Shown here: in pieces, positions 22,197-30,257 of the stretch
Layout: the number at the start of each line of letters is the position of its first letter
Position numbering within the stretch: the first letter of the stretch is position 1
Made by a program: the position numbers and the translations under genes
NCBI RefSeq assembly: GCF_006402735.1
Contig: NZ_CP017174.1
Span: 6,862,001-6,926,000, forward strand
Direction of reading: 5' to 3'
Origin: Myxococcus xanthus
GTDB lineage: Bacteria > Myxococcota > Myxococcia > Myxococcales > Myxococcaceae
Length of the DNA stretch: 64,000 bases
Notes under the pieces: generated by a model
Told to the model about the DNA's origin: nothing
The model's input: the letters and a program-made list of their open reading frames with translations, nothing else
Databases searched by the model: none

Positions 22197-24947
22197 CTAC
22201 GGCTGGGACATGGCCTGAATGGCGGACCGCGCCTGGCCCTCGTCGGCGGTGATGGAGACGACGAGCCGCTGGTAGCAGCCTTCGAACTCCTTTCGCAGGG
22301 ACTCGGCCGTCACCGACTGGAGCAGCGCGGGCCGGCGCGTCACCGTGTCCGGTTCGAAGCCCCGGACGTGCGCGGTCAGCAGCGCGTTCACCCAGGCCTC
22401 CGAGCTGATGAAGGAGACCGCCTGAGCCGCCAGCATGCCCCTGCGGGCCCGCTCCAGCGTGTGCTTGGGTACCTCCTTCGCGAAGGACGCGAGAATCTGA
22501 CGGACGGTGCTGATGCCTTCACCCATGCGCTGCGCATCCACCGCGCCCTCCAGCACCAGGTGGGCCGCGCCGCCGCGCCCCAGCCAGGGCCGCGCGGAGA
22601 AGCCGTACGTCGCGCCCCGGCGCGAGCGCATCTCCCCCGAGGCGTGGCCGTGGATCAGCTCCGCCATCAGGGCGTAGCGCGCCTCTGCTTCGGGTGTGGC
22701 CGTGGGCAGCCGGCAGGCCAGCTGCACCTGCGCCTGGCTCGCGCCGGGACGCGGCGTGAGCAGGGCCTTCGCGGCCGAAGCCGCCACCGGCAGCTCAGGC
22801 GAAGACGGCGTGGCGACGGGCTTCGCCTTCCCCCGGCTCCAACCGCCGAGGTACTTGCGCGCCAGCCCCTCCACTTCCTTCACGTCGAACTCGCCGGCGA
22901 TGACGACCACCGTGTTGGCCGGCCGGTACACGTCCTTCAGCCACGCCTCGGCCTCCGTCCAGGACACCTGGGCCAGGTCCGCGCTGGTGACCTCCCGCGC
23001 ATAGGGATGCGTGCCGTACAGCGCCTTCTGGAGGTGGCGCTCGGCCAGGAGCTCCGGATTCGAGTCCACCGCCTGGCGCCAGGGCAGCACCTGCTCGCGG
23101 TAGAAGCGCACCACGTCCTCGGAGGTCCGCGTGGAGTCGAGCTGCTCGGCCAGCATCGCCAGCATGTTGCCGACGTTGCCCGCCGTGCCGGAGATGCCGA
23201 CGCGCAGGTGGTCGCGCTGGAACGACGAGGTCGAATGCAGGCCCCAGTCACTGGGGCGGCCCTCGAACCAGGACTCCCGGAAGGAGCCCCAGTTGGCCAG
23301 GTCCGCCACGCCCGGCTTCTCGCCGTAGGACGAACCACCGCCCAGCGCCGCGCCGATACGGACCACCGGGAGGCCCGGACGTGGAGCGAGCAGCACCTCC
23401 ATGCCATTGTCCAGCTTGAGCACCTGCACGGGCGAGTCGAGCGCCGCTGTCATCGACGGCGTCACCTGCTCGGCGGGCGTGGTCCAGGGCTCCTCGTCCG
23501 CCGACAGTGTGGCGGCCGCCGTCGCCGCGCCGGGTACCTCACCCGGACGGACGACAATCATTCGAACCCGGTCCCGCTGCAGCCACTGGTAGGAGAAGTC
23601 CGTCACCTTGCCGCCGGCGAGTCCCATCAGCGCCACCTGCGAGCGGGTGTAGGAGCGCACGTCCTGCGTGAAGTGGGTGAGCAGCGCCCGGCGCTCGGTG
23701 CGGGACATGAGGTCCTCCGACTCCAGCACCATGCCCGTCACCACCTGCCGGCGCATCGCCTGGAAGTCGAACTCGCGGCCCAGCACGGAGCCGGGCTGAA
23801 TCTCCTGCACCCACGCGTTCTGCACCTGGTCCAACACCTTCCCCGCCGAGCGCGCCGGGTCGTCTCCCCGGCTGAGCCGCACCCGCACCACCAACAGCGA
23901 GGCACGCGTCCCCGGAATCAGGTTGGTGGAGATGTCCGCGATGTCGCCGTCATTGCGCACCGCGCCCCAGAGGTTCTGGCTGAAGCTGGCGCGAACGAAG
24001 TCCTGGACCGCGCTGGACTCGTCGAAGCCGCGCGGCAGCACCCAGGACAGATACACCTCCGGGGTGGGCACGGCGGCGGTGAAGACGGGCACCGACTTCT
24101 GGGCGGGCGTGGTGGCCGGGGCCGCAGGCTGCGCGGGCAGGCGCGCCTCCAGAGCCAGGGGCGCGCCCGTGCCCACCCAGGCCTCGGGCAGGTTGGTGCG
24201 GAGCGTGGCCTCCACGGCCGCCAGGTCCACGTCACCGGCGATGACCAGCGTGACGTTGTCGGGACGGTAGTGCGCCCGGGCGAAGCGCTGCGCGTCCGAC
24301 AGGCTGAGCGCGGACAGCGACTCGTGCGTCCCGGCGAGAGGACGCGCGTAGGGGTGGCCACCCGGGAAGGCCGCGGCGTTCATCCAGCTGAAGACCTGCC
24401 CCACGTAGCCCGTCTCGTTGCGCTGGCGGAGCTCGTTGCGGACCACCTCGCGCTCCACCGCGAACACCTCCGGGCTCACACCCGCGAGCGGCGCGGCCAG
24501 GCGCTGGCCCTCCAGCTTCAAGAGGACTGGCAGGGCCTCCTTGGGGGCCAGCGTCTCGTAGGACGTGTAATCCAGGCTGGTGGAGGCGTTGTAGAAGCCC
24601 GCGCCCGACGTCTCCAGGCGCCGCCACACCGACGGCCCACCCGCATGGCGGGAACGGAAGGCCAGGTGCTCCACGACGTGCGCCAGGCCCTCCTTGCCGC
24701 CCGGGTCACTGGAGCCCCCTGCGCCCACCACCGCGACCACCGCCACCACAGGAGAGCGGGCATCCTGCTCCACCACCACGCGGAGCCCCGAGGGGAAGCG
24801 GAAGTCCCGCAACGGGAAGGCCACGTCGCGCATGACGATCTGCCCTCGCTGCGGCAGCGTGGCGCACGCGCTCAGCAGCAGCGCCAGGGCAATGATGGCG
24901 GCACCGGGCCGCCAGGCGGGAGGAAGGGCAACACGCGGGGGAGACAT
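22197..24947 (-). CDS. M16 (pitrilysin-like) zinc peptidase lipoprotein, two M16 modules
   Basis: A 916-residue lipoprotein with lipobox L-L-L-S-A-C (Cys near residue 28), so probably an inner- or outer-membrane lipoprotein facing the periplasm. The first M16 module has the inverted zinc motif H-V-V-E-H (about 90-94) and the downstream Glu in A-V-E-R-E-V-V-R-N-E-L. A second module (from about residue 510, M-E-V-L-L-A-P-R-P-G-L-P-V-V-R-I) lacks the zinc motif, as usual for the inactive half. The ATG at 24947 was chosen to place the signal peptide first. It degrades peptides in a closed chamber; the substrate is unknown. A GC-rich antisense frame across it is a shadow. Confidence 0.93.
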   Translation of the reverse strand: MSPPRVALPPAWRPGAAIIALALLLSACATLPQRGQIVMRDVAFPLRDFRFPSGLRVVVEQDARSPVVAVVAVVGAGGSSDPGGKEGLAHVVEHLAFRSRHAGGPSVWRRLETSGAGFYNASTSLDYTSYETLAPKEALPVLLKLEGQRLAAPLAGVSPEVFAVEREVVRNELRQRNETGYVGQVFSWMNAAAFPGGHPYARPLAGTHESLSALSLSDAQRFARAHYRPDNVTLVIAGDVDLAAVEATLRTNLPEAWVGTGAPLALEARLPAQPAAPATTPAQKSVPVFTAAVPTPEVYLSWVLPRGFDESSAVQDFVRASFSQNLWGAVRNDGDIADISTNLIPGTRASLLVVRVRLSRGDDPARSAGKVLDQVQNAWVQEIQPGSVLGREFDFQAMRRQVVTGMVLESEDLMSRTERRALLTHFTQDVRSYTRSQVALMGLAGGKVTDFSYQWLQRDRVRMIVVRPGEVPGAATAAATLSADEEPWTTPAEQVTPSMTAALDSPVQVLKLDNGMEVLLAPRPGLPVVRIGAALGGGSSYGEKPGVADLANWGSFRESWFEGRPSDWGLHSTSSFQRDHLRVGISGTAGNVGNMLAMLAEQLDSTRTSEDVVRFYREQVLPWRQAVDSNPELLAERHLQKALYGTHPYAREVTSADLAQVSWTEAEAWLKDVYRPANTVVVIAGEFDVKEVEGLARKYLGGWSRGKAKPVATPSSPELPVAASAAKALLTPRPGASQAQVQLACRLPTATPEAEARYALMAELIHGHASGEMRSRRGATYGFSARPWLGRGGAAHLVLEGAVDAQRMGEGISTVRQILASFAKEVPKHTLERARRGMLAAQAVSFISSEAWVNALLTAHVRGFEPDTVTRRPALLQSVTAESLRKEFEGCYQRLVVSITADEGQARSAIQAMSQP

Positions 24948-25217
24948 CCAGGCTCCAAGGACGAGCCCGGGAGCAGCACGCAGGGGCATGCCCCACCGCC
25001 TCCCCCGAGCGGAAGTGATTCCTGGCAGCGACGAGGCGAAGGCAATGCGCGAACCGCGCCGGCCCTGGACTCAAGGCCACACGGACCGAATGCTCATACC
25101 ATCCACGGGAAGACAGGCCAAGAGCCGGGACTTACAGGCGCGTTTGCCAAATCCAGGCACCTCCGCAATCCTGGCAATTCAAAATCCAGCAGGTCCGTCG
25201 TCGCGACGGGAGGCATC

Positions 25218-25469
25218 ATGCGAGCAACGTGGATGGGCGTGGCGCTGGCTGCGATCTTCATGGGGACGGGCTGTGGCGGCATGGACCCGGTACTGAAGGA
25301 CCCAGCCGGCACGGACGAGACTCACGGAGCCGAAGCCCAGACGCTGACCACCTGTGAAGACTGCCATACCACCTACACCGCCTGCATTCGCCAGGCCCTT
25401 GGGGACCCCGAGGAGACGCAGGTCTGCATCGACCAGCGGCACGAGTGCGCGCTGCAATACTGCCCGTGA
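25218..25469 (+). CDS. Small Cys-rich lipoprotein
   Basis: An 83-residue protein with lipobox G-T-G-C (Cys 19) and a good GGGAGG Shine-Dalgarno 5 bases before the ATG. The mature part carries about six cysteines, arranged C-E-D-C-H...C-I-R...C-I-D...C-A-L-Q-Y-C. C-x-x-C-H could bind haem c, but the even number and spacing of cysteines fit a disulfide-bonded fold equally well. No family was recognised. It is divergent from the M16 gene. Confidence 0.75.
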   Translation: MRATWMGVALAAIFMGTGCGGMDPVLKDPAGTDETHGAEAQTLTTCEDCHTTYTACIRQALGDPEETQVCIDQRHECALQYCP

Positions 25470-25888
25470 CGGCACGAGCTTGCCGCCAACGTGGCGCTAA
25501 CGCGCGGGGCGGGAGAAGCGCCGCCCCGCCCCTGCCCTAATCCTACAACTGTAGTTTGAACCGCGCCCCTCGGGTCCAGTAGTGGCACTGCATGGCAACA
25601 GCCTGGATGTGGCGACGCCAGCGACCCCTCGCCCAAACCCGCGTGAGCGGTGCGACTGCACTCCATAGGAGAGCCAGGGGTTCCTCATCATTCCGCGAGA
25701 AACAGCGGGGACCCAGCTATGCACGGATGGCCTAGGCAAGACGTTCAATGCGGCCACGAGGCCCTACTGCCCCAATGGGGACAGTCGGCCTTCACGTCAC
25801 GGCGAGGCAGCGCCCAATCGCGGCGACTGCCTGCATCGCGTCTGTATTAGTATTCCCATGCACACCCGCCCCTGAATGCTCCGTGACC
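25470..25888. other. Intergenic gap with one terminator-like hairpin
   Basis: No gene is supported in these 419 bases. It contains the hairpin at 25505-25528; beyond that, an AT-richer approach to the next gene near 25830-25888 probably holds its promoter. Confidence 0.4.
25505..25528 (+). terminator. GC-rich hairpin after the small lipoprotein gene
   Basis: Perfect 8-base arms CGGGGCGG and CCGCCCCG with an 8-base loop, 35 bases after the stop codon. No T-run follows. Confidence 0.5.
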
Positions 25889-26782
25889 ATGAACCTTGTC
25901 AAAGTCATTTTGATTATCTCCGTCTTTTGGGCTGGCGAAGGACGTGCTCAGGTGTCTACGTCGGGGGCGCAGCCAGTGGCAAATCCGCCTGCTGCCGCGC
26001 CTGTACTTGTCGCTAGTTCCAGCACTGCGCACCTTCAAAAGGGGTGGCCGTTGGTCTTGTCGATAGGTCTGCTGCATCCACGCGCAGTCATGCCGGAAGG
26101 CCAAGTGCGTTCCGTGGGAGACTTCGTTATCGAGGCGCCTCACGGTGGGTGGGAACAGTATCTATCCATTGAAATTTTCTTTCGACAAAATCGAAATAGC
26201 AAACAAGTACAGTTGCCGCTACGGCGGGTGGATGGCCCTGTACGGCGACTGGTCCTGACTTCGGATAAGTCTAGATTCTTCCTGCGCTACACCTTACCAC
26301 CAGATGAGACGGCGAATTTGACCGCGGGTCAGTATTTCATCGTTGCCAGACTAGATACGACTCGCGGTTCATCTGACAATGGCTGGAGGGGGGTTCTGAA
26401 CGCCTCTCAGGTATTTTACATGATGGAACAGTCATCCGCCCTGCCATCCAGCGAAGGCTGCCGTCGTGCGCTGGCGCATAGTGACTATTTTGAAACAATC
26501 GGAAGCCCTGATGAGACGCTCAAGGCGCTGGACGATTATTTGCCAACGGCTCAGCCAGGGACGGCTGCAATGTGCTTGAATCGGCGGGCATCGTTCGCCG
26601 AAGCGGCGGGGGATTTGAAGTTGGCGCGGGACTACTATTGCAAAGCCTCTCATGACTCCACGGTGCATATTTGGGAGTTGGAGAAGTCGCGCAAAAAGGG
26701 AGAGCAGGCGCCGCACTATACTCGTTCCATTTTCGATGAAAACTGCGAGAGATTAACCAAGTTGTTCGGCAAGATGAAATAA
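25889..26782 (+). CDS. Exported protein of atypical, AT-richer composition (DUF2381-like possibility)
   Basis: A 297-residue protein. A signal peptide (M-N-L-V-K-V-I-L-I-I-S-V-F-W-A-G-E-G-R-A) fixes the start at 25889. The mature N-terminal half looks beta-rich (F-V-I-E-A-P, I-E-I-F-F-R-Q-N-R-N); the C-terminal half is helical with Cys pairs and reads like a tetratricopeptide-type arrangement (L-K-A-L-D-D-Y-L, D-L-K-L-A-R-D-Y-Y-C-K-A-S). I do not recognise the family with confidence. Codon use is clearly less GC-rich than all neighbours (many AAT, TTT, ATT codons), suggesting recent transfer. It is single, with non-coding DNA on both sides. Confidence 0.7.
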   Translation: MNLVKVILIISVFWAGEGRAQVSTSGAQPVANPPAAAPVLVASSSTAHLQKGWPLVLSIGLLHPRAVMPEGQVRSVGDFVIEAPHGGWEQYLSIEIFFRQNRNSKQVQLPLRRVDGPVRRLVLTSDKSRFFLRYTLPPDETANLTAGQYFIVARLDTTRGSSDNGWRGVLNASQVFYMMEQSSALPSSEGCRRALAHSDYFETIGSPDETLKALDDYLPTAQPGTAAMCLNRRASFAEAAGDLKLARDYYCKASHDSTVHIWELEKSRKKGEQAPHYTRSIFDENCERLTKLFGKMK

Positions 26783-27017
26783 CGCCGCAACGAAGGCACG
26801 GGCTTCTTCAGAACTACCACTGTAGGGCCGAGCGCCACCGGCGTCCCGAGCTCCCCACCGTCTTTCCGAGACAGGCGCGGGACGGGCTCTGTTGACCGCT
26901 CGTCATCCGCACTCCCAGCGGCATCGAGGCGCGACGGGCACGTCGGGGCAGGCGGGTACATTGCGCCCCGCCCAGCACCACGCCCGTTCCGGCGTGCGCA
27001 GGCGAAAGGGAGCAACC

Positions 27018-27410
27018 ATGGCCTTGCAGAATGATTACCAGGACGTGCTCGACGTGGCGAAGAACGTGGGCGCCAAGGTCGAGTCGCGCGAGGAGAACGG
27101 CAAGCTCATCATCAAGGGGTCGGTGGACTACGCCTGGGACCGGGACCGGATGTGGGACCAGATCAAGGCCAGACATCCGAACTGGCAGAACGAGGTCATG
27201 GTCATGCTCACCGTCACGCACGAGACGCCGTACGGCCTATACACCGTCAAGTCGGGCGACACGCTGAGCAAGCTGGCCAAGGACATCTACGGGGACATGA
27301 AGCTGTACCCGAAGATTTTCGAGGCCAACAAGGACCAACTCAAGGACCCGGACAAAATCAAGGTCGGGCAGGTGCTGAAGCTGCCGCCCAAGTCCATCGC
27401 GAACGCGTGA
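27018..27410 (+). CDS. LysM-domain protein with N-terminal BON-like domain
   Basis: A 130-residue protein without a signal peptide. The N-terminal 75 residues (V-E-S-R-E-E-N-G-K-L-I-I-K-G-S-V) resemble a BON-like domain, and the C-terminus is one LysM domain (Y-T-V-K-S-G-D-T-L-S-K-L-A-K-D-I-Y-G, ending D-P-D-K-I-K-V-G-Q-V-L-K-L-P). LysM binds N-acetylglucosamine polymers such as peptidoglycan; the combination resembles YgaU/Kbp. The ATG at 27018 follows an AAAGGGAG Shine-Dalgarno; upstream in-frame residues are not protein-like. The cytoplasmic or envelope site is unclear. Confidence 0.88.
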   Translation: MALQNDYQDVLDVAKNVGAKVESREENGKLIIKGSVDYAWDRDRMWDQIKARHPNWQNEVMVMLTVTHETPYGLYTVKSGDTLSKLAKDIYGDMKLYPKIFEANKDQLKDPDKIKVGQVLKLPPKSIANA

Positions 27411-27424
27411 CCTCGAGCGCGCCA

Positions 27425-27451
27425 GGCGGGAGCACCGGGACGTGCCCCGCC
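27425..27451. terminator. Hairpin between LysM gene and acetyltransferase gene
   Basis: GGCGGG-A-GCAC pairs with GTGC-CCCGCC (10 pairs with one bulged A) around a 6-base loop. It lies just after the LysM stop and between convergent genes, so it may terminate both. Confidence 0.5.
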
Positions 27452-27510
27452 TCGGCCGTAGCGGCCCAGTGAAGGGGCGCCGCGACGCCTGGACTGCGAG
27501 GGAATGTCCC

Positions 27511-28071
27511 TCAGGTCAGGCGTCGAACGAGCCGGGCAGGAACGCCCGCCACAAATGTGTTCGGAGCGACATCCTCCGTCACCACCGCTCCGGCCCCCAC
27601 CACCGAGTTCTCGCCCACCGTCACCCCCGGCAATATCGTGACGGCCGCCGCAATCCAGACGTTCCGCTGGAGCACAATGGGCTTCGCGACCGCGAAAGCA
27701 CGCCGCATGGCGGGCTCCAGGGGATGACTCGACGTGATGATGTTCACCTTCGGGCCGATCATGACGTCGTCAGCGATGTCGATCCCCCCGATATCCATCA
27801 ACGTGCAACACTGGTTGATGAACACATTCCGCCCGACGCGGATGTTGACTCCATGGTCGGTGTAGAACGGCGGGATGAGCGAAAACGTGCTGTCGACAGT
27901 CCTACCGGTCAGCTCACTGAAGAGCGCCCTGATTTCCTCGGCATCATCGAAGGTGCGCTTGTTCAATTCCGCGGTCAGGCGCATCGCTCGCCGGATGTTG
28001 CTGAACATGACCTCGGATTCAGGGGTGCCAATCCGCACCTCCCGAGGAAGGAATGGCTTCTCATTCTGCAT
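27511..28071 (-). CDS. Hexapeptide-repeat O-acetyltransferase (maltose/nodulation type)
   Basis: A 186-residue left-handed beta-helix acyltransferase of the LacA/Maa/NodL group. An N-terminal helical region (M-F-S-N-I-R-R-A) precedes the hexapeptide coils (V-F-I-N-Q-C-C-T-L, I-A-D-D-V-M-I-G-P-K-V, V-T-V-G-E-N-S-V-V-G-A-G-A-V-V-T). The catalytic His is in T-S-S-H-P-L. It transfers acetyl from acetyl-CoA to a sugar hydroxyl. It is divergent from a LysR regulator with a strong palindrome between, suggesting direct control. Confidence 0.9.
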   Translation of the reverse strand: MQNEKPFLPREVRIGTPESEVMFSNIRRAMRLTAELNKRTFDDAEEIRALFSELTGRTVDSTFSLIPPFYTDHGVNIRVGRNVFINQCCTLMDIGGIDIADDVMIGPKVNIITSSHPLEPAMRRAFAVAKPIVLQRNVWIAAAVTILPGVTVGENSVVGAGAVVTEDVAPNTFVAGVPARLVRRLT

Positions 28072-28178
28072 GGGGCGGTCCTCGTCGGTGCCAGGCAGCC
28101 GCTGAACAACTGCGTGCCGTTCAACAGAACCCTAGCCAACGCTACGCGAGGACATCAAACAACTCGATATCCCTGAGA

Positions 28179-28195
28179 CACAACCACTGGTTGTG
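28179..28195. promoter_or_regulatory. Perfect inverted repeat, probable LysR operator
   Basis: CACAACC-ACT-GGTTGTG: 7-base arms, 3-base centre. It lies between the divergent acetyltransferase and LysR genes, 75 bases before the LysR start. Position and dyad form fit a regulator binding site. Confidence 0.55.
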
Positions 28196-28269
28196 CCGCC
28201 CTCCCCTGGGAGGACGCGAGCGCCGCGATACACTGCCCGGCGACACTGGGGCAACGCAGGCGGGGTGAC

Positions 28270-29205
28270 ATGGATTTCGATGGTGTGCGGACCTTCATTG
28301 CCGTCGCCGACGCGGGGCAGTTCCAAGAGGCGGCGTCGAGGCTGTCACTCACGCAGCAAGCCGTCTCCAAGCGCATCGCCGCGCTCGAGGCCACCCTCGG
28401 GGTACGGCTGTTCGTCCGAACTCCGCGCGGAATTCAGCTCACCATCGACGGCCAGGTATTCCTGCCTCACGCTCGCAGCATCCTCGAAGCGGCAGAGCGG
28501 GCAGCCGATTCCGTGCGCCCCGGCCGCCGTCGGCTCCGTGTCGACGTGGTCAAGCCGAACCTCGGGAGCGCACGCATCCTTCGTGACTTCCACAGCGCAC
28601 ATCCTGAGATTGAAATCGATGTCGTCACGCATCTCTTCGACGCGAAGACCGCGTTGGCCGCTGTGCGGGAAGGGAGCATCGACGCGACGTTTCGCGCCAT
28701 CACCCGGCCCGCGCAACAACTGACCGACGGCGTCGTGGCGACCCGAGTTCTCGACGACGCCGTGGAGCTCCTCACGAGCGATACGCACAGGCTCGCCGCT
28801 GCGACTTCGCTGACGCCGGCCGAGCTCGCGAAGCACAAGGTCTGGATGCCCTTCATCGTCCCAGGAACAGAGTGGGCCGCCTATTACGACGAACTCGCCG
28901 CGAGATTCGGGCTCACCATCGACACCCTCGGTCCCGACTTCGGCATCGATGCGCTCCTGGAGGTGATTGCCGGCTCCTCCAGCCTGGCCACACTCGTAGG
29001 TGAACACATCCGGCTGGTGTGGCCGACCGAGTACAACCTCCGCCGCATTCCCATCCGCAACCCGATGCTCGTCTACCCACATTCCCTGGTCTGGCGTAGC
29101 GACAACGCGCACCCCGCGCTCACGAAGCTCCGCGCCTACCTCGACGCCCGGAAGGACCGCTATCGGCATCCCAAGGCGTGGTCCCCCCCATGGACGAACC
29201 GCTGA
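28270..29205 (+). CDS. LysR-family transcriptional regulator
   Basis: A 311-residue LysR regulator. The N-terminal winged helix has F-Q-E-A-A-S-R-L-S-L-T-Q-Q-A-V-S-K-R-I-A-A-L-E. The effector domain begins near L-R-V-D-V-V-K and includes the V-T-H-L-F and D-A-T-F-R-A segments. It is probably autoregulatory and controls the divergent acetyltransferase through the 28179-28195 dyad. The effector is unknown. Confidence 0.92.
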   Translation: MDFDGVRTFIAVADAGQFQEAASRLSLTQQAVSKRIAALEATLGVRLFVRTPRGIQLTIDGQVFLPHARSILEAAERAADSVRPGRRRLRVDVVKPNLGSARILRDFHSAHPEIEIDVVTHLFDAKTALAAVREGSIDATFRAITRPAQQLTDGVVATRVLDDAVELLTSDTHRLAAATSLTPAELAKHKVWMPFIVPGTEWAAYYDELAARFGLTIDTLGPDFGIDALLEVIAGSSSLATLVGEHIRLVWPTEYNLRRIPIRNPMLVYPHSLVWRSDNAHPALTKLRAYLDARKDRYRHPKAWSPPWTNR

Positions 29206-29250
29206 AGGCAGACGCGTCGATGTGAGGCAGGCCCTAGCCCCTACAAGCGC

Positions 29251-30165
29251 TCAGCGGACCTGCGCCGGCGTCGTCACAGACGCGGGCTTCGGCAGGTCCG
29301 CGTCCTTCAGCACCTTGCCCCGCAGCTGCCGCTCCGTCGCGTCCGTGTAGCCCCGGTCCACCAGCCCGCTCAAGTCGAACGGTACGCTCCGAGTACGCTC
29401 CAGCTTCTCCGCGCGCGCCTCCAGTGTCTTGGCGGCCACCTTCTCCTCGTACCCCACGCCCACCAGGATGCGGTTCGAGCTCTGCGGCACGATGAACTCA
29501 TACAGCTGCGTGAAGGCCACCTGCCACGTGTGCACCATGGCGTCGTAGTGGCGGTTGGGCGGAAAGGCCCACACGTTGCCCACCACCGCGCCCTGGGGGC
29601 TCAGCTTCGCCCGCACCGCCGCCAGGAACTCCTGCGTGGCCAGGTGCTCGGGGATGCTGTCCGGGCCATAGGCATCCAGGAAGATGAGGTCATACGCGGG
29701 CCGCTCGGCTTCGATGAAGCGCCGGCCGTCTCCGACGTGCGCGCGCAGGAGCGGGTCCTCCCGGAATCCGAAGTAGCGCCTGGCCACCGTCACCACATCC
29801 GGGTCGATGTCCACCACGTCGATGTGCGCCCGCGGCACCACCTTGCGCAGGAACATGGGCATGGCCCCGCCCCCCAGCCCCACGATGAGGATGCGCTTGG
29901 GCGCGGGCACGTAGGCCAGCCCTACCATGGAGACCTGCGTGTACGGCAGCACCAGGTCCAGCGGCTTGCCCGGCCGGACCACGCTCTGCAGCGCCCCCGA
30001 GGCATCGAAGCCCAGATACCGGCGCCCCTCCTCGTCCTCCGTCACCGAGATGAGGGTGTAGGGCGATTCCTTCTCGTACAGGACCTTGCGGGACGCGGAG
30101 GCCGTACATGCCAGGAACACCAGCCCCACCAGCAGCAGCCGCTGGGTCACACCGCGCATGTCCAT
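29251..30165 (-). CDS. Exported spermidine-synthase-like methyltransferase-fold protein
   Basis: A 304-residue protein with an N-terminal signal or lipoprotein-like segment (L-L-L-V-G-L-V-F-L-A-C). The polyamine-synthase Rossmann fold follows: I-L-I-V-G-L-G-G-G-A-M-P near residue 90, D-V-V-D-I-D-P-D-V-V and Y-D-L-I-F-L-D-A-Y. Spermidine synthase binds decarboxylated AdoMet; the signal peptide makes a polyamine synthase role in the cytoplasm doubtful. The first codon may instead be the internal Met two residues later. It is divergent from the helicase gene. Confidence 0.82.
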   Translation of the reverse strand: MDMRGVTQRLLLVGLVFLACTASASRKVLYEKESPYTLISVTEDEEGRRYLGFDASGALQSVVRPGKPLDLVLPYTQVSMVGLAYVPAPKRILIVGLGGGAMPMFLRKVVPRAHIDVVDIDPDVVTVARRYFGFREDPLLRAHVGDGRRFIEAERPAYDLIFLDAYGPDSIPEHLATQEFLAAVRAKLSPQGAVVGNVWAFPPNRHYDAMVHTWQVAFTQLYEFIVPQSSNRILVGVGYEEKVAAKTLEARAEKLERTRSVPFDLSGLVDRGYTDATERQLRGKVLKDADLPKPASVTTPAQVR

Positions 30166-30257
30166 CCCTTCCTGGTACAGAGTACCAAAAAGACAGCATT
30201 TCTCTCAAGAAAAACAACAGGTTGACGCATACGGCGCCGAGGTTCACCTTGCCGCGC

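Noticed and set aside
21573..25469. 1298-codon + strand frame across the two peptidase genes
   Set aside because: Rich in Arg, His, Gly and Ala as in GC-rich antisense frames; no domain. Only its last 84 codons (from 25218), with own ribosome site and lipobox, are real.
25470..25888. Possible tRNA or small RNA in the gap
   Set aside because: No cloverleaf, anticodon arm or CCA end could be formed by eye; only one terminator-like hairpin is seen.
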